64,000 nt of DNA, taken from positions 496,001 through 560,000 of the forward strand of contig NZ_SISG01000001.1 in assembly GCF_004310685.1 (NCBI RefSeq). The letters are read 5' to 3'. Both the position numbers and the translations under genes were made by a program. The notes below the pieces were generated by a model that ran no database searches, was not told the origin of the DNA, and saw only the letters and a program-made list of their open reading frames with translations. This stretch comes from Glaciihabitans arcticus (GTDB lineage: Bacteria; Actinomycetota; Actinomycetes; Actinomycetales; Microbacteriaceae). Positions 44,781 to 55,508 of the stretch are shown here, in pieces; the stretch's first letter is position 1, and each line of letters starts with the position of its first letter.

Positions 44781-46130
44781 CTAGAGGCTCGCGAACGCGT
44801 CGTCGAGCACGGTGAGCGCATCCCGAAGCTGCTCCTCGGTGATGGCGAGGCTCGGCAGGAAGCGGATCACGTTGCCGAGCGTGCCCGCACTCAGCAGCAG
44901 CACACCATTCTGCGCCGCGTAGGCCGTGATCGCGGAGACCGCTGCGGCGTTGGGCTCGATACCACCGGGCTGCACGAGTTCGATCGCGAGCATCGCGCCG
45001 ATGCCGCGCACGTCGCCGATGATCGGGTACTTGAGGGCGAGCGCGTGCAGCGCGGGCTTGAGTATGCCCTCGATTCGGGCACCCTCCGCGAGCAGGCCGC
45101 GCGACTCGATCTCCGCGAAGACCGCGATGGCCGCCTCGGCCGCGACCGGGTTGCCGGCGAACGTGCCGCCGAGCCCACCGGGGTGCGAGGCATCCATGAT
45201 CTCTGAACGGCCGGTGACGGCCGCGATCGGCAGGCCGCCGGCGATTCCCTTCGCCGTGAGGATGACGTCGGGCACCACCCCGAAGTGCTCGGAGGCGTAC
45301 CACGCGCCCGTGCGTGCCATGCCGCTCTGGATCTCATCCGCGATGAACACCACGCCGTTCGCCGTGCACCACTCCTGCAGCGCGGCGAGGTAGCCCTCCG
45401 CGGGAACGACGAAGCCGCCCTCGCCCTGGATCGGCTCGGCCACCACGCATGCGAGGTCGCTCGCTCCGACCGACTTCTCGAGGTAGGTGATGGTGCGTGC
45501 GGCGGCATCCTTGCCGCTCAGTCCGTCACGGAACGGGTAGGAGTTCGGGGCGTGGTGCACCTCGCTCGCGAAGGGGCCGAAACCGAGCTTGTAGGGCATG
45601 GCCTTGAACGTCATCGCCATGGTCAGGTTGGTGCGCCCGTGGTACGCATGGTCGAGCACGGCAACTCCCGTGCGACCGGTGTACTTGCGGGCGATCTTGA
45701 CGGCGTTCTCGACGGCCTCGGCGCCCGAGTTGAGCAGCACCGTCTTCTTCGGGAAGTCGCCCGGCGTGTGTTCGGAGAGCAGCTCGGCGACGCGCACGTA
45801 CGATTCGTAGCCGGTGATCGTGAACATCGCATGGGTGACGCGGCCGAGCTGGGCGGTGGCCGCCTCGATGACCGCCTCGTTGGTGTGACCGATGGTCATC
45901 ACGCCGATGCCCGACCCGAGGTCGATGAACTGGTTGCCGTCGACGTCGACGACAATCGCGCCGTGCGCACGCTCGACGTAGACGGGCAGGGCCGAGGAGA
46001 CTCCGACCGGCACAACCGCCGCTCTGCGTGCCTGCAGCGCGATCGACTTCGGGCCGGGAATGGCGGTCAGAATGCGGCGTTCCGGAGTGATCTCGGAACC
46101 GAGTGCGGCAGCGGCGATGATGTCAGTCAT
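44781..46130 (-). CDS. gabT: 4-aminobutyrate aminotransferase
   Basis: A 449-residue class III transaminase that converts 4-aminobutyrate plus 2-oxoglutarate to succinate semialdehyde plus glutamate. The PLP lysine is Lys294 in LTAKGIAGGLPI; FLNSGAEAVENAVKIARKYT-like (VLLNSGAEAVENAVKIA) and FIADEIQSGMAR motifs are those of GabT. With the putative aminobutyraldehyde dehydrogenase at 19375 it would complete conversion of putrescine to succinate semialdehyde. A succinate-semialdehyde dehydrogenase is not in the window. A TACAGT hexamer nine bases before the ATG may be its -10; it is divergent from osmC with a 45-base gap. Confidence 0.9.
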   Translation of the reverse strand: MTDIIAAAALGSEITPERRILTAIPGPKSIALQARRAAVVPVGVSSALPVYVERAHGAIVVDVDGNQFIDLGSGIGVMTIGHTNEAVIEAATAQLGRVTHAMFTITGYESYVRVAELLSEHTPGDFPKKTVLLNSGAEAVENAVKIARKYTGRTGVAVLDHAYHGRTNLTMAMTFKAMPYKLGFGPFASEVHHAPNSYPFRDGLSGKDAAARTITYLEKSVGASDLACVVAEPIQGEGGFVVPAEGYLAALQEWCTANGVVFIADEIQSGMARTGAWYASEHFGVVPDVILTAKGIAGGLPIAAVTGRSEIMDASHPGGLGGTFAGNPVAAEAAIAVFAEIESRGLLAEGARIEGILKPALHALALKYPIIGDVRGIGAMLAIELVQPGGIEPNAAAVSAITAYAAQNGVLLLSAGTLGNVIRFLPSLAITEEQLRDALTVLDDAFASL

Positions 46131-46175
46131 GGTGGAATAACTGTACCGATTGCCCGCACGAATGAAGAGGCCCCG

Positions 46176-46646
46176 ATGCAGCTCGACCACCATTTCGCCG
46201 TCGCCGTCGAGTGGGCCGGCAATCGCGGCACCGGAACAAGCGACTATCGCGCCTACGGCCGCGAGACGACGGTCTCCGCTGCGGGCAAGCTCTCCATCGA
46301 CGGCTCGGCCGCGCGCGTGTTTCACGGCAACGCCGACCGCTGGAATCCGGAGGAGCTGCTCATCGCCGCCCTCAGCGAGTGCCACCTGCTCAGCTACCTC
46401 CACGTCGCGGCCTCCAATGGGGTCGTCGTCGTCGACTATCGGGATGACGCCACGGGAACGATGCAGCAGACCGCAGACGGTGGGGGACACTTCACGAGCG
46501 TCACGCTGCGCCCCCGCGTGACGATCTCAGTCGGCGACCCGGAGCTCGCCCGCGAATTGCACGCAAAGGCCAGCGCCCTCTGCTTCATCGCCAACTCGGT
46601 CAACTTTCCCGTGCTGCATGAACCGGAAATCCTCGTCAGCGGCTGA
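46176..46646 (+). CDS. OsmC family protein
   Basis: A 156-residue protein of the OsmC/Ohr family, which uses paired cysteines to reduce organic hydroperoxides. The two conserved cysteines are in SECHLLSYLHVA (about residue 71) and ALCFIANS (about 140). The N-terminal part (DYRAYGRETTVSAAGK) is that of the YhfA-like rather than the Ohr branch. The ATG at 46176 follows GAAGAGG. It is divergent from gabT, with which it shares only 45 bases of upstream DNA. Confidence 0.88.
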   Translation: MQLDHHFAVAVEWAGNRGTGTSDYRAYGRETTVSAAGKLSIDGSAARVFHGNADRWNPEELLIAALSECHLLSYLHVAASNGVVVVDYRDDATGTMQQTADGGGHFTSVTLRPRVTISVGDPELARELHAKASALCFIANSVNFPVLHEPEILVSG

Positions 46647-46688
46647 GAGCCGCGCGGTCGCCCCGCCCCGGTGTGGCACCATGGCTAG

Positions 46689-47708
46689 GTGCGACGTATC
46701 TGGGCCGTAGGTTTCCTCACCCTCGTGCTCGTGGGACTGCAGGCCGCAGCCCCCGCGAGCGCCTGTGGGTGTGGTGGTCTCGCGACCCAGCCGGACGCCG
46801 AGATCTCGGTCAGCGGAGAGCGTGCGGTCGTCTCCTGGGACGGCGAGACCGAGCAGATCGACCTGATGCTCGACCTGGTCTCGAAGACCGATGCGGCCGC
46901 GATCGTCATCCCGACCCCCACGCCGGCCACCGTCACCGCGGGTGACAGCGCACTGTTCGAGACCCTCGAAGAGACCATTCGCCCCCGTCCCGTCTACGCC
47001 GACGACTGGTGGGGCTTCGGCACCGGACGCGATGGCGCACCCGCCCTGCCGAGTGTCACGGTGCTCGACCGGGTCGAGATCGGACCGCTCGAAGCTGTCA
47101 CGCTGGCTGCCACGAACTCCCGCGGGCTGTCCACCTGGCTGAACTCGAACGGTTTTGCGCTATCGCCCGCAACGTCAAAGGTGCTGAACCGGTACATCAA
47201 GGAGAAGTGGTCGTTCGTCGCCGTTCGGATCGCCAACGACGTGCCGCTCTCCGGCTCGGTCGATCCGATCCGCCTCACTTTCGACACGACCCGTTTCGTC
47301 TACCCGATGCGCCTCTCGCAGGGCGCGGAGACGCCGCAGGCGCTGCGCCTGTACATCCTCGACAAGGAGCGGGTCGACGTCACGAAGGCCGCAGAGGGCG
47401 CGGCGGCGGGGCCGCTCAACGCCGGCCGCAAGACGGTCTGGGCCGGGGACGTGACCGACCCCGCGCTGACCGATCGCGGCACCTATCTCACCGTCGTCGA
47501 CCTGCGCTACGAGGTGCCGGCCATCCAGGTGACTACCGACATCGCAATCGTGCCGGCCGGAACGGCGGAGAACGTCATCCCGACCCGCGAAGTCGTTCGT
47601 CTGGTGAGCGTGCTCGGTGTTCCACTCGGCAGTCTCATCGTCGGCTGGGCGGTGATCGGGCTGCTCATCCTGCTCGGCGCGCTCGTCGCACGAACCCGAA
47701 CCCGCTAG
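46689..47708 (+). CDS. Secreted DUF2330-like protein with C-terminal membrane helix
   Basis: A 339-residue exported protein. A signal peptide (about residues 1-25) is followed at once by the CGCGG motif (26-30) that marks the DUF2330 group of proteins of unknown function. A beta-rich domain follows (for example VVSWDGETEQIDLML, DVTDPALTDRGTYLTVV), and the last ~25 residues form a membrane helix with a short basic end, so the domain is probably displayed outside. It starts at GTG with a CACCAT hexamer six bases upstream, a weak match to leaderless spacing. Confidence 0.75.
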   Translation: MRRIWAVGFLTLVLVGLQAAAPASACGCGGLATQPDAEISVSGERAVVSWDGETEQIDLMLDLVSKTDAAAIVIPTPTPATVTAGDSALFETLEETIRPRPVYADDWWGFGTGRDGAPALPSVTVLDRVEIGPLEAVTLAATNSRGLSTWLNSNGFALSPATSKVLNRYIKEKWSFVAVRIANDVPLSGSVDPIRLTFDTTRFVYPMRLSQGAETPQALRLYILDKERVDVTKAAEGAAAGPLNAGRKTVWAGDVTDPALTDRGTYLTVVDLRYEVPAIQVTTDIAIVPAGTAENVIPTREVVRLVSVLGVPLGSLIVGWAVIGLLILLGALVARTRTR

Positions 47709-47804
47709 CAGCCCGACCCGCACAGAGCCAGCGTGCACCGTTTGCACAGCCAGCATCGGCCAGAATGTCCTGAGTCCTCCCACCAACAAAACGAAGGGTG
47801 CGTC

Positions 47805-48773
47805 GTGCGCACTGCAGTAGCCCTCATAGCCGCCGCCAGCCTGGCTCTGTCCCTCGCCGCGTGCTCGCCCGCCTCGAACCAGTCCACCAACGACACCGCG
47901 TCGGCCGACTGCACGACCACGAAATCCGGCGCGATCTCCGACGCGGTCAAGGTCGAGGGCGACTTCGGCACGGCCCCCAAGGTCACCGTGGATGGACCGC
48001 TCACCCTGAGCACGACCGAGCGCACCGTCGTCATCGAGGGTGATGGAGCCGTCGCGACCGACGGCGCCGAGATCACCGTCGATTTCCAGCTGCTCAACGC
48101 CACCACCGGCGAGGTTGTCACCTCGACCGAGTACAAGAAGGGCGAGGAGGCGGCCCTGGCCGTCGACGACGAGCTCTTCCTGAGCGGTCTTGTCAAGACG
48201 ATCCAGTGCTCGACGGTCGGCTCGCGCGTGGTCGGCGTCATCCCGCCCGCAGATTCCTGGGGCGAGGGCAACACCGAGCAGGCCAGCCAGGTCGGCAGCG
48301 AGGTGGATGACGCACTCGTCTTCGTCGTCGACATCGTGGGAATCACCCCGCCGCTCGAGGTCGTCGACTATAAGGACCTCGAGAACGCCCCCAAGGTCAC
48401 CTTCGCCGATGACGGCGAGCCCACGGTCACGATCCCCGAGACCGACCCACCCGTTGTCACCGAGATCGGTCTGATCTCGAAGGGCGACGGCGAGGTCGTC
48501 GGCAAGAACGCCGACGTATCCGTGCACTACCGCGGAATCAACTGGAACACCGGCGAGATCTTCGACGAAAGCTACGCACGCGGCGAACCGACCGACTTCA
48601 ACACCGGTGGGGTCGTCCCGGGCTTCGGTGCGGCCATCGAGGGCCAGACCGTCGGCTCGCGCCTCGTCGCAATCATCGCCCCGAAGGACGGCTACGGCAG
48701 CGCCGGAAACGGTGAGGCCATCGGCGGCACCGATACCCTCGTCTTCGTGATCGAGATCGTCTCCGTCAAGTAG
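47805..48773 (+). CDS. FKBP-type peptidyl-prolyl isomerase lipoprotein with two FKBP domains
   Basis: A 322-residue exported protein. The signal peptide ends in a lipobox LSLAAC (Cys20). Two FKBP-like domains follow: the first (about residues 75-185) keeps the fold pattern but lacks several binding-pocket aromatic residues; the second (about 225-322) has VSVHYRGINWNTGEIFDESYARG and VVPGFGAAIEGQTVGSRLVAIIAP, typical of active FKBPs. It should assist folding of secreted proteins at the membrane surface. The GTG at 47805 is chosen because it gives a proper signal peptide and has GAAGGG upstream. Confidence 0.88.
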   Translation: MRTAVALIAAASLALSLAACSPASNQSTNDTASADCTTTKSGAISDAVKVEGDFGTAPKVTVDGPLTLSTTERTVVIEGDGAVATDGAEITVDFQLLNATTGEVVTSTEYKKGEEAALAVDDELFLSGLVKTIQCSTVGSRVVGVIPPADSWGEGNTEQASQVGSEVDDALVFVVDIVGITPPLEVVDYKDLENAPKVTFADDGEPTVTIPETDPPVVTEIGLISKGDGEVVGKNADVSVHYRGINWNTGEIFDESYARGEPTDFNTGGVVPGFGAAIEGQTVGSRLVAIIAPKDGYGSAGNGEAIGGTDTLVFVIEIVSVK

Positions 48774-48791
48774 CCCATCCCAGGGAGCACC

Positions 48792-49877
48792 ATGCGTCGC
48801 GTCATCATCCTCGGCTCCACCGGGTCGATCGGCGTGCAGGCGCTCGACGTGATCGCCGCCAACCGCGACCGGTTCGAGGTCGTGGGTCTTGCGGCGGGAA
48901 CGAACGGTGCGCTCGTCGCCGAGCAGGCGGCTGCGTTCGGCGTGACCGAGACTGCCCTGGGGGCGGATGACGCAGCGCGCCTCGTACGCTCCGTCGACGC
49001 CGACGTTGTGCTGAACGGCATCACCGGCTCGGTCGGCCTCGGCCCCACCCTCGCCGCGCTCGAGACCGGAAAGACCCTCGCGCTCGCGAACAAGGAGAGC
49101 CTGATCGTCGGCGGTGAGCTCGTCACGGGTATCGCCGCACCCGGCCAGATCGTGCCGGTCGACTCCGAGCACTCGGCCATCGCACAGGCGCTGCGCTCAG
49201 GCACGGCCGGGGAGGTGCGTCGCCTCGTGCTGACCGCATCCGGCGGTCCGTTCCGCGGTCGCTCGCGCGAGTCGCTGCGCGATGTCACGCCGCGGGAGGC
49301 CCTCGCGCATCCCACCTGGGACATGGGGCTCGTCGTCACCACGAACTCCTCGACGCTCGTGAACAAGGGACTCGAGGTGATCGAGGCCCACTACCTCTTC
49401 GACGTCACCTACGAGAACATCGACGTGACCGTGCACCCGCAGTCGATCGTGCACTCGATGGTCGAGTTCACCGACGGATCGACCCTCGCCCAGGCCAGCC
49501 CGCCCGACATGCGGCTGCCGATCTCCCTGGGTCTGGACTGGCCGAACCGGGTGCCCGGCGTGGGCGCCCCGCTCGACTGGACGACAGCGAGCGAGTGGAC
49601 CTTCGCGCCACTCGACGAGGAGGCGTTCCCGGCCGTCGCTCTCGCGAAGCGGGTCGGTGTGCAGGGCGGCACGTTCCCCGCTGTCTTCAACGCCTCGAAC
49701 GAGCAGGCCGTGCTCGCCTTCCACGCGGGAGCCATCGGCTATCTCGACATCCTCGACGTGGTCGAGCGCACCGTTGACGCGCACAGCACGGGGGAGTTGA
49801 GCCTCGCGGGCGTGCTCGACGCCGAGCGCTGGGCGCGTGCGTTCGCGGATGACACGATCGGCTCCCTCGCGCGCTGA
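48792..49877 (+). CDS. dxr: 1-deoxy-D-xylulose 5-phosphate reductoisomerase
   Basis: The 361-residue enzyme of the second step of the non-mevalonate isoprenoid pathway, forming 2-C-methyl-D-erythritol 4-phosphate with NADPH. The NADPH-binding [14 protein letters not shown] is at residues 8-21, the metal/substrate region [10 protein letters not shown] and ASGGPFR follow, and the C-terminal domain has [25 protein letters not shown] precedes the ATG. Its usual partner genes (site-2 protease, ispG) follow. Confidence 0.96.
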   Translation: MRRVIILGSTGSIGVQALDVIAANRDRFEVVGLAAGTNGALVAEQAAAFGVTETALGADDAARLVRSVDADVVLNGITGSVGLGPTLAALETGKTLALANKESLIVGGELVTGIAAPGQIVPVDSEHSAIAQALRSGTAGEVRRLVLTASGGPFRGRSRESLRDVTPREALAHPTWDMGLVVTTNSSTLVNKGLEVIEAHYLFDVTYENIDVTVHPQSIVHSMVEFTDGSTLAQASPPDMRLPISLGLDWPNRVPGVGAPLDWTTASEWTFAPLDEEAFPAVALAKRVGVQGGTFPAVFNASNEQAVLAFHAGAIGYLDILDVVERTVDAHSTGELSLAGVLDAERWARAFADDTIGSLAR

Positions 49878-49921
49878 TCCGGCGCCTCCGGGCATGCAGC
49901 GGATTCGAGGTTTCGCGCCAC

Positions 49922-49927
49922 TAGTGT
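49922..49927 (+). promoter_or_regulatory. Candidate -10 (TAGTGT) of leaderless site-2 protease gene
   Basis: TAGTGT ends six bases before the GTG at 49934, the spacing of leaderless transcripts; no ribosome binding site is visible. Confidence 0.45.
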
Positions 49928-49933
49928 GAGCAG

Positions 49934-51262
49934 GTGGAAACCGTTCTGCTCTATATCCTCGGCATTCTGGTCGTCGTCGTGGGCCTCGCCCTGTCCATCG
50001 GGCTGCACGAGGTCGGGCACCTGCTTCCCGCCAAATTGTTCGGCGTTCGGGTCGGTCAGTACATGATCGGCTTCGGCCCGACCCTGTGGTCGAAGAAGTT
50101 CGGCGAGACCGAGTACGGCTTCAAGGCGATCCCGATGGGCGGCTACATCTCCATGGCGGGCATGTACCCGCCGGCCAGGGGTGAGACCGAGAGCCGCGAG
50201 TCGAGCACCGGCTTCTTCCAGACCCTGATGCAGGATGCCCGCACCGCGAGTGAGAGCACCATCGAGCCCGGTCACGAGGAGCGCGTGTTCTGGAAGCTCC
50301 CCGTCTGGAAACGCATCGTCATCATGCTCGGCGGCCCGACCACGAACCTCATCATCGGGCTCGTTCTCTACGCGATCCTGCTGTGCGGTTTCGGAATCCC
50401 GCAGGCCAGCTCGACGATCGGCACGGTCAACGAGTGCCTGGTCCCCGCCTCGCAGGAGGTCAAGGAGTGCACGGATGACGCCGAGCCCGCTCCGGCCAAT
50501 GCCGCCGGCCTGCTGCCCGGTGACAAGCTGGTCAGCATCGACGGCGTGGCCGTCACCAAGGCGGCCGAGGCTTCACCGATCATCAACGCTTCGGCGGGCC
50601 AGGAGCTCGCCCTCGGCATCGAACGTGACGGCAAGACACTCACCATCGAGGCCACGCCGCGGCTCACCGAGAAGTACGTGCAGGCCGAGGACGGCTCGAT
50701 CGCCGAGGATGAGAACGGCGACCCGCTCGTCGAGACCGTCGGTATTCTCGGCATCACCTTCGCCAATGAGATCGCCCAGCAGCCCGCCAGCGCGGTGCTC
50801 CCGGCGGTTGGCGACAACATCAGCCGGGTATTCCACCTCATCCTCAACCTGCCGCAGCGCCTTATCGACGTCGTGAACGCCGCCTTCGGCCCCGAGGAAC
50901 GCGACCCGAACGGTCCGATCAGCGTCGTGGGCGTCGGGCGTATCGCGGGCGAGATCACGAGTCTCAACACCGTTCCGGTCGCCGAGCGCGCCGCGGCTCT
51001 TGTGCAGCTCATCGCCTCGCTGAATATCGCGCTGTTCGTCTTCAATCTCGTCCCCCTGATGCCGCTCGACGGCGGGCACGTCGCGGGTGCGCTGTGGGAG
51101 GCGATCCGGCGCTTCTTCGCGAAGCTGTTCCGCCGGCCCGATCCGGGGCCGGTCGACATCGCGCGCTTCATTCCGCTGACGCTCGCCGTGGTCATTCTGC
51201 TGGGCGGGATGTCCCTGCTCCTGATCTACGCCGACATCGTCAAACCGATCTCGCTGCTCTAG
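49934..51262 (+). CDS. M50 family intramembrane zinc metalloprotease (RseP/Rip1-like)
   Basis: A 442-residue site-2 protease. The zinc motif HEVGH is at residues 25-29 within the first membrane helix, the second zinc-binding motif is NLVPLMPLDGGH near the C-terminus, and a PDZ domain with the GDKLVSIDGVAV core lies at about residues 165-245. Such enzymes cut membrane-bound anti-sigma factors or signal peptide remnants. The gene is leaderless by spacing and sits between dxr and ispG, a linkage kept in many actinobacteria. Confidence 0.94.
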   Translation: METVLLYILGILVVVVGLALSIGLHEVGHLLPAKLFGVRVGQYMIGFGPTLWSKKFGETEYGFKAIPMGGYISMAGMYPPARGETESRESSTGFFQTLMQDARTASESTIEPGHEERVFWKLPVWKRIVIMLGGPTTNLIIGLVLYAILLCGFGIPQASSTIGTVNECLVPASQEVKECTDDAEPAPANAAGLLPGDKLVSIDGVAVTKAAEASPIINASAGQELALGIERDGKTLTIEATPRLTEKYVQAEDGSIAEDENGDPLVETVGILGITFANEIAQQPASAVLPAVGDNISRVFHLILNLPQRLIDVVNAAFGPEERDPNGPISVVGVGRIAGEITSLNTVPVAERAAALVQLIASLNIALFVFNLVPLMPLDGGHVAGALWEAIRRFFAKLFRRPDPGPVDIARFIPLTLAVVILLGGMSLLLIYADIVKPISLL

Positions 51263-51312
51263 CGCTCCCTACGTGTTCAGCGCGGGGCCAGCGGGCGCCC
51301 AGCCGCGACCGG

Positions 51313-51318
51313 TAAACT
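51313..51318 (+). promoter_or_regulatory. Candidate -10 (TAAACT) of leaderless ispG
   Basis: TAAACT ends six bases before the ispG GTG at 51325, matching leaderless spacing. Confidence 0.5.
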
Positions 51319-51324
51319 CGGTGC

Positions 51325-52473
51325 GTGCCTGCAATCAACCTGGGTCTGCCGAAAGCTCCCGAAACACTGACCCCTCGCCGTAAGACGCGCCAGATCTCCG
51401 TGGGGAAGGTGGGCGTCGGCAGCGAGTCGCAGGTGAGCGTGCAGTCGATGACCACGACGCAGACCACCAACATCAACGCGACGCTGCAGCAGATCGCCGA
51501 ACTCACCGCCACCGGCTGTGATATCGTGCGCGTTGCCGTGCCGCACCAGGATGACGCCGACGTGCTGCACATCATCGCGTCGAAGAGCCAGATCCCGGTT
51601 ATCGCCGACATCCACTTCCAGCCGCGCTACGTGTACACGGCCATCGACGCCGGTGTCGGCGCGGTGCGCGTGAACCCCGGCAACATCCGCAAGTTCGACG
51701 ACCAGGTCGGCAAGATCGCCGCCGCCGCCAAGGCAGCCGGCGTCTCGATCCGCATCGGCGTCAATGCAGGATCGCTCGAGCCCAGCCTGCTGCAGAAGTA
51801 CGGCAAGGCCACGCCCGAGGCGCTCGTGGAGAGCGCCGTCTGGGAGGCATCGCTGTTCGAGGAGCACGACTTCCACGACTTCAAGATCTCGGTCAAGCAC
51901 AACGACCCCGTCACCATGGTGCGCGCCTACCGGCTGCTCGCCGAGCGCGGCGACTGGCCCCTGCACCTCGGTGTGACCGAGGCCGGCCCCGAGTTCCAGG
52001 GCACGATCAAGAGCGCCACCGCATTCGGTGTGCTGCTGGGGGAGGGCATCGGCGACACCATTCGTGTTTCGCTCTCCGCCCCGCCCGCCCAGGAGGTCAA
52101 AGTCGGACTGCAGATCCTCCAGTCGCTGGGCCTCCGCGAGCGCAAGCTCGAGATCGTCTCCTGCCCGAGCTGTGGCCGCGCCCAGGTCGACGTCTACCAG
52201 CTCGCCAACGATGTCACCGCGGGTCTCGAGAAGATGACTGTGCCGTTGCGCGTCGCGGTCATGGGCTGCGTCGTCAACGGTCCCGGCGAGGCGCGTGAGG
52301 CCGACCTCGGCGTGGCATCCGGCAATGGTCGAGGACAGATCTTCGTCAAGGGCGAGGTCATCAAGACGGTGCCCGAGTCCGAGATCGTCGCCACCCTCAT
52401 CGAAGAGGCCAACCGTCTCGCGGCCGAGATGCCGGCGAGCGCGACGGGTTCGCCCGTCGTCACCACCTCGTAG
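51325..52473 (+). CDS. ispG: 4-hydroxy-3-methylbut-2-enyl diphosphate synthase (flavodoxin/ferredoxin)
   Basis: A 382-residue iron-sulfur enzyme of the non-mevalonate pathway. The three cluster ligands are Cys280 and Cys283 (SCPSCGRA) and Cys315 ([11 protein letters not shown]), and the TIM-barrel part has [15 protein letters not shown] and [10 protein letters not shown]. It follows dxr and the site-2 protease. The GTG start gives N-terminus [13 protein letters not shown]. Confidence 0.97.
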   Translation: MPAINLGLPKAPETLTPRRKTRQISVGKVGVGSESQVSVQSMTTTQTTNINATLQQIAELTATGCDIVRVAVPHQDDADVLHIIASKSQIPVIADIHFQPRYVYTAIDAGVGAVRVNPGNIRKFDDQVGKIAAAAKAAGVSIRIGVNAGSLEPSLLQKYGKATPEALVESAVWEASLFEEHDFHDFKISVKHNDPVTMVRAYRLLAERGDWPLHLGVTEAGPEFQGTIKSATAFGVLLGEGIGDTIRVSLSAPPAQEVKVGLQILQSLGLRERKLEIVSCPSCGRAQVDVYQLANDVTAGLEKMTVPLRVAVMGCVVNGPGEAREADLGVASGNGRGQIFVKGEVIKTVPESEIVATLIEEANRLAAEMPASATGSPVVTTS

Positions 52474-52722
52474 GTTCCGGAGCCTCCGCGAGGAGATTTT
52501 TCCGGACCCCTTCGTCGTGCCCGCGACCCGAAGGTGGCGCGCGGATCGGACCTTCTCGGGCGGGCCGATGTCCGTTTCGGACACAGTCGGGCGCAAGCGG
52601 ATTCAATCGGAAAGGTCCGGCGTGATCCGGCTCCGAACATCGGTATTCGGGCCAACGCGAGCGTCGGCGCGAACGGGTGACCTGCCAGAACTCTGGAGGT
52701 AAGCTCACAGCCGCGCCGAGGA

Positions 52723-52728
52723 TAGGCT
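52723..52728 (+). promoter_or_regulatory. Candidate -10 (TAGGCT) of leaderless proS
   Basis: TAGGCT ends seven bases before the proS GTG. The rest of the 262-base gap 52474-52735, the longest gene-free stretch in the window, holds only a weak CTCC-GCGA-GGAG hairpin followed by ATTTTT (about 52487-52503), a possible ispG terminator. Confidence 0.45.
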
Positions 52729-52735
52729 TGCACCC

Positions 52736-54495
52736 GTGTCCACTCGCCTTTCACAGCTCTTCGTCCGCACGCTCAGAGACGACCCGGTAGACGCCGAGGT
52801 CGCCAGTCACCGCCTGCTGGTGCGGGCGGGATACATCCGCCGCCAGGCCCCCGGTGTGTTCGCGTGGCTGCCGCTCGGACTGCGCGTGCGCCGCAAGATC
52901 GAGAACATCATCCGCGAGGAACTCGAGGCGTTCGGCGCACAGGAAGTGCACTTCCCGGCACTGCTGCCGCGCGAGCCCTACGAGCAGTCCGGCCGCTGGA
53001 CCAAGTACGGCGACGGCATCTTCCGCCTGCAGGACCGCAAGGGAGCGGACTACCTGCTGGCCCCCACGCACGAAGAAGTCTTCACCCTGCTCGTGAAGGA
53101 CCTGTACTCCTCCTATAAGGACCTGCCGCTCTCGCTGTACCAGATCCAGGACAAGTACCGCGATGAGGCACGCCCCCGCGCCGGCCTGCTGCGCGGTCGC
53201 GAATTCACCATGAAGGACTCCTACAGTTTCGACTACACGGACGCCGGCCTGGACCTCAGCTACCAGCAGCACCGTGACGCCTACGAGCGCATCTTCACCC
53301 GTCTCGGGCTCGAGTACGTGATCGTCAAGGCCGACAGCGGGCTGATGGGCGGCGCCCGCAGTGAGGAGTTCCTGCACCCGACGCTGGTCGGCGAGGACAC
53401 CTTTGTGCGCTCCGCCGGTGGCTACGCGGCCAACGTCGAGGCTTTCACCACCGTCGCACCGGACGCGGTGCCCTTCGATGGACTTCCCGCAGCCGAGGTG
53501 CACGACACCCCCGACACCCCGACCATCGACACCCTCGTCGCGGTGGCGAACGAGGTGCACACCGACCGCGGCTACACCGCCGCCGACACCCTCAAGAACG
53601 TTGTGCTCGCCCTGACCGACCCCGAGGGCAACCGCTCGCTCGTCGTCGTCGGCCTGCCCGGCGACCGCGGAGTGGACATGAAGCGCGCCGAGGTCGCCTT
53701 CTCGCCGAATGAGGTCGAGGCGGCGAACGAGGGTGACTTTGCCAGGAACCCTGGGCTCGTCAAGGGCTATATCGGACCGTGGAGTGCCGCCGGAGCCGTG
53801 CTCGGCGAAGCGTCATCCACAAAGATTCGCTACGTTCTCGACCCGCGCGTCTCGGAGGGAACCGTCTGGATCACCGGCGCCAACGAGCAGGGAAAGCACG
53901 TCTTCGGACTCGTCGCCGGTCGCGACTTCGTCTCCGACGGAATCGTCGAGGTCGCCGAGGTCACCGTCGGTGACCTCGCTCCCGACGGCTCCGGCCCGGT
54001 CGAGCTCGCGCGCGGCATGGAGATCGGTCACGTCTTCCAGCTCGGCCGTTTCTTCGCCGAAGCGCTCGGACTCAAGGTGCTCGACGAGAACGGCAAGCTC
54101 GTCACCGTCACGATGGGCTCCTACGGCATCGGCGTTACCCGCATCATGGCCGTGCTCGCGGAGGCCAACAACGACGAGAAGGGCCTCATCTGGCCCGACA
54201 ACGTCGCACCCTTCGACGTACACGTCATCGCCGCAGGCAAGGACGAGGTCGTCTACGAGGTCGCCGAGTCGCTCGTCGCAGGCCTCGAGAACGCGGGCCA
54301 AGACGTGCTGTTCGACGACCGCCCCAAGGTCTCGCCCGGAGTGAAGTTCGGCGACGCCGAGCTGCTCGGCGTGCCCACGATCGTGATCGTCGGCCGCAGT
54401 GCCGTCGACGGGATCGTCGAACTGTGGGACCGCCGCACGGGGGAGCGCGAACAGCTCTCCGTCGCAGACCTGATCACGAGGGTGGGAAGCAAGGC

Positions 54496-54499
<4 letters not shown>
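52736..54499 (+). CDS. proS: Prolyl-tRNA synthetase
   Basis: A 587-residue class II aminoacyl-tRNA synthetase of the bacterial type. The class II motifs appear as [21 protein letters not shown] near residues 145-165 and [13 protein letters not shown] near 460; between them is the editing (INS/YbaK-like) domain, about residues 230-390. The C-terminal anticodon-binding domain includes [11 protein letters not shown] and [13 protein letters not shown]. The gene is leaderless by spacing. Its stop overlaps the MoxR start by ATGA, so the Bat-like genes may be read from the same transcript. Confidence 0.97.
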
Positions 54500-55488
<989 letters not shown>

Positions 55489-55508
55489 CGGCCACCTGAC
55501 TTCGCGCC

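Noticed and set aside
46131-46490. Upstream extension of the gabT frame
   Set aside because: It would run antisense through osmC and adds no family sequence; the ATG at 46130 gives the usual GabT N-terminus.
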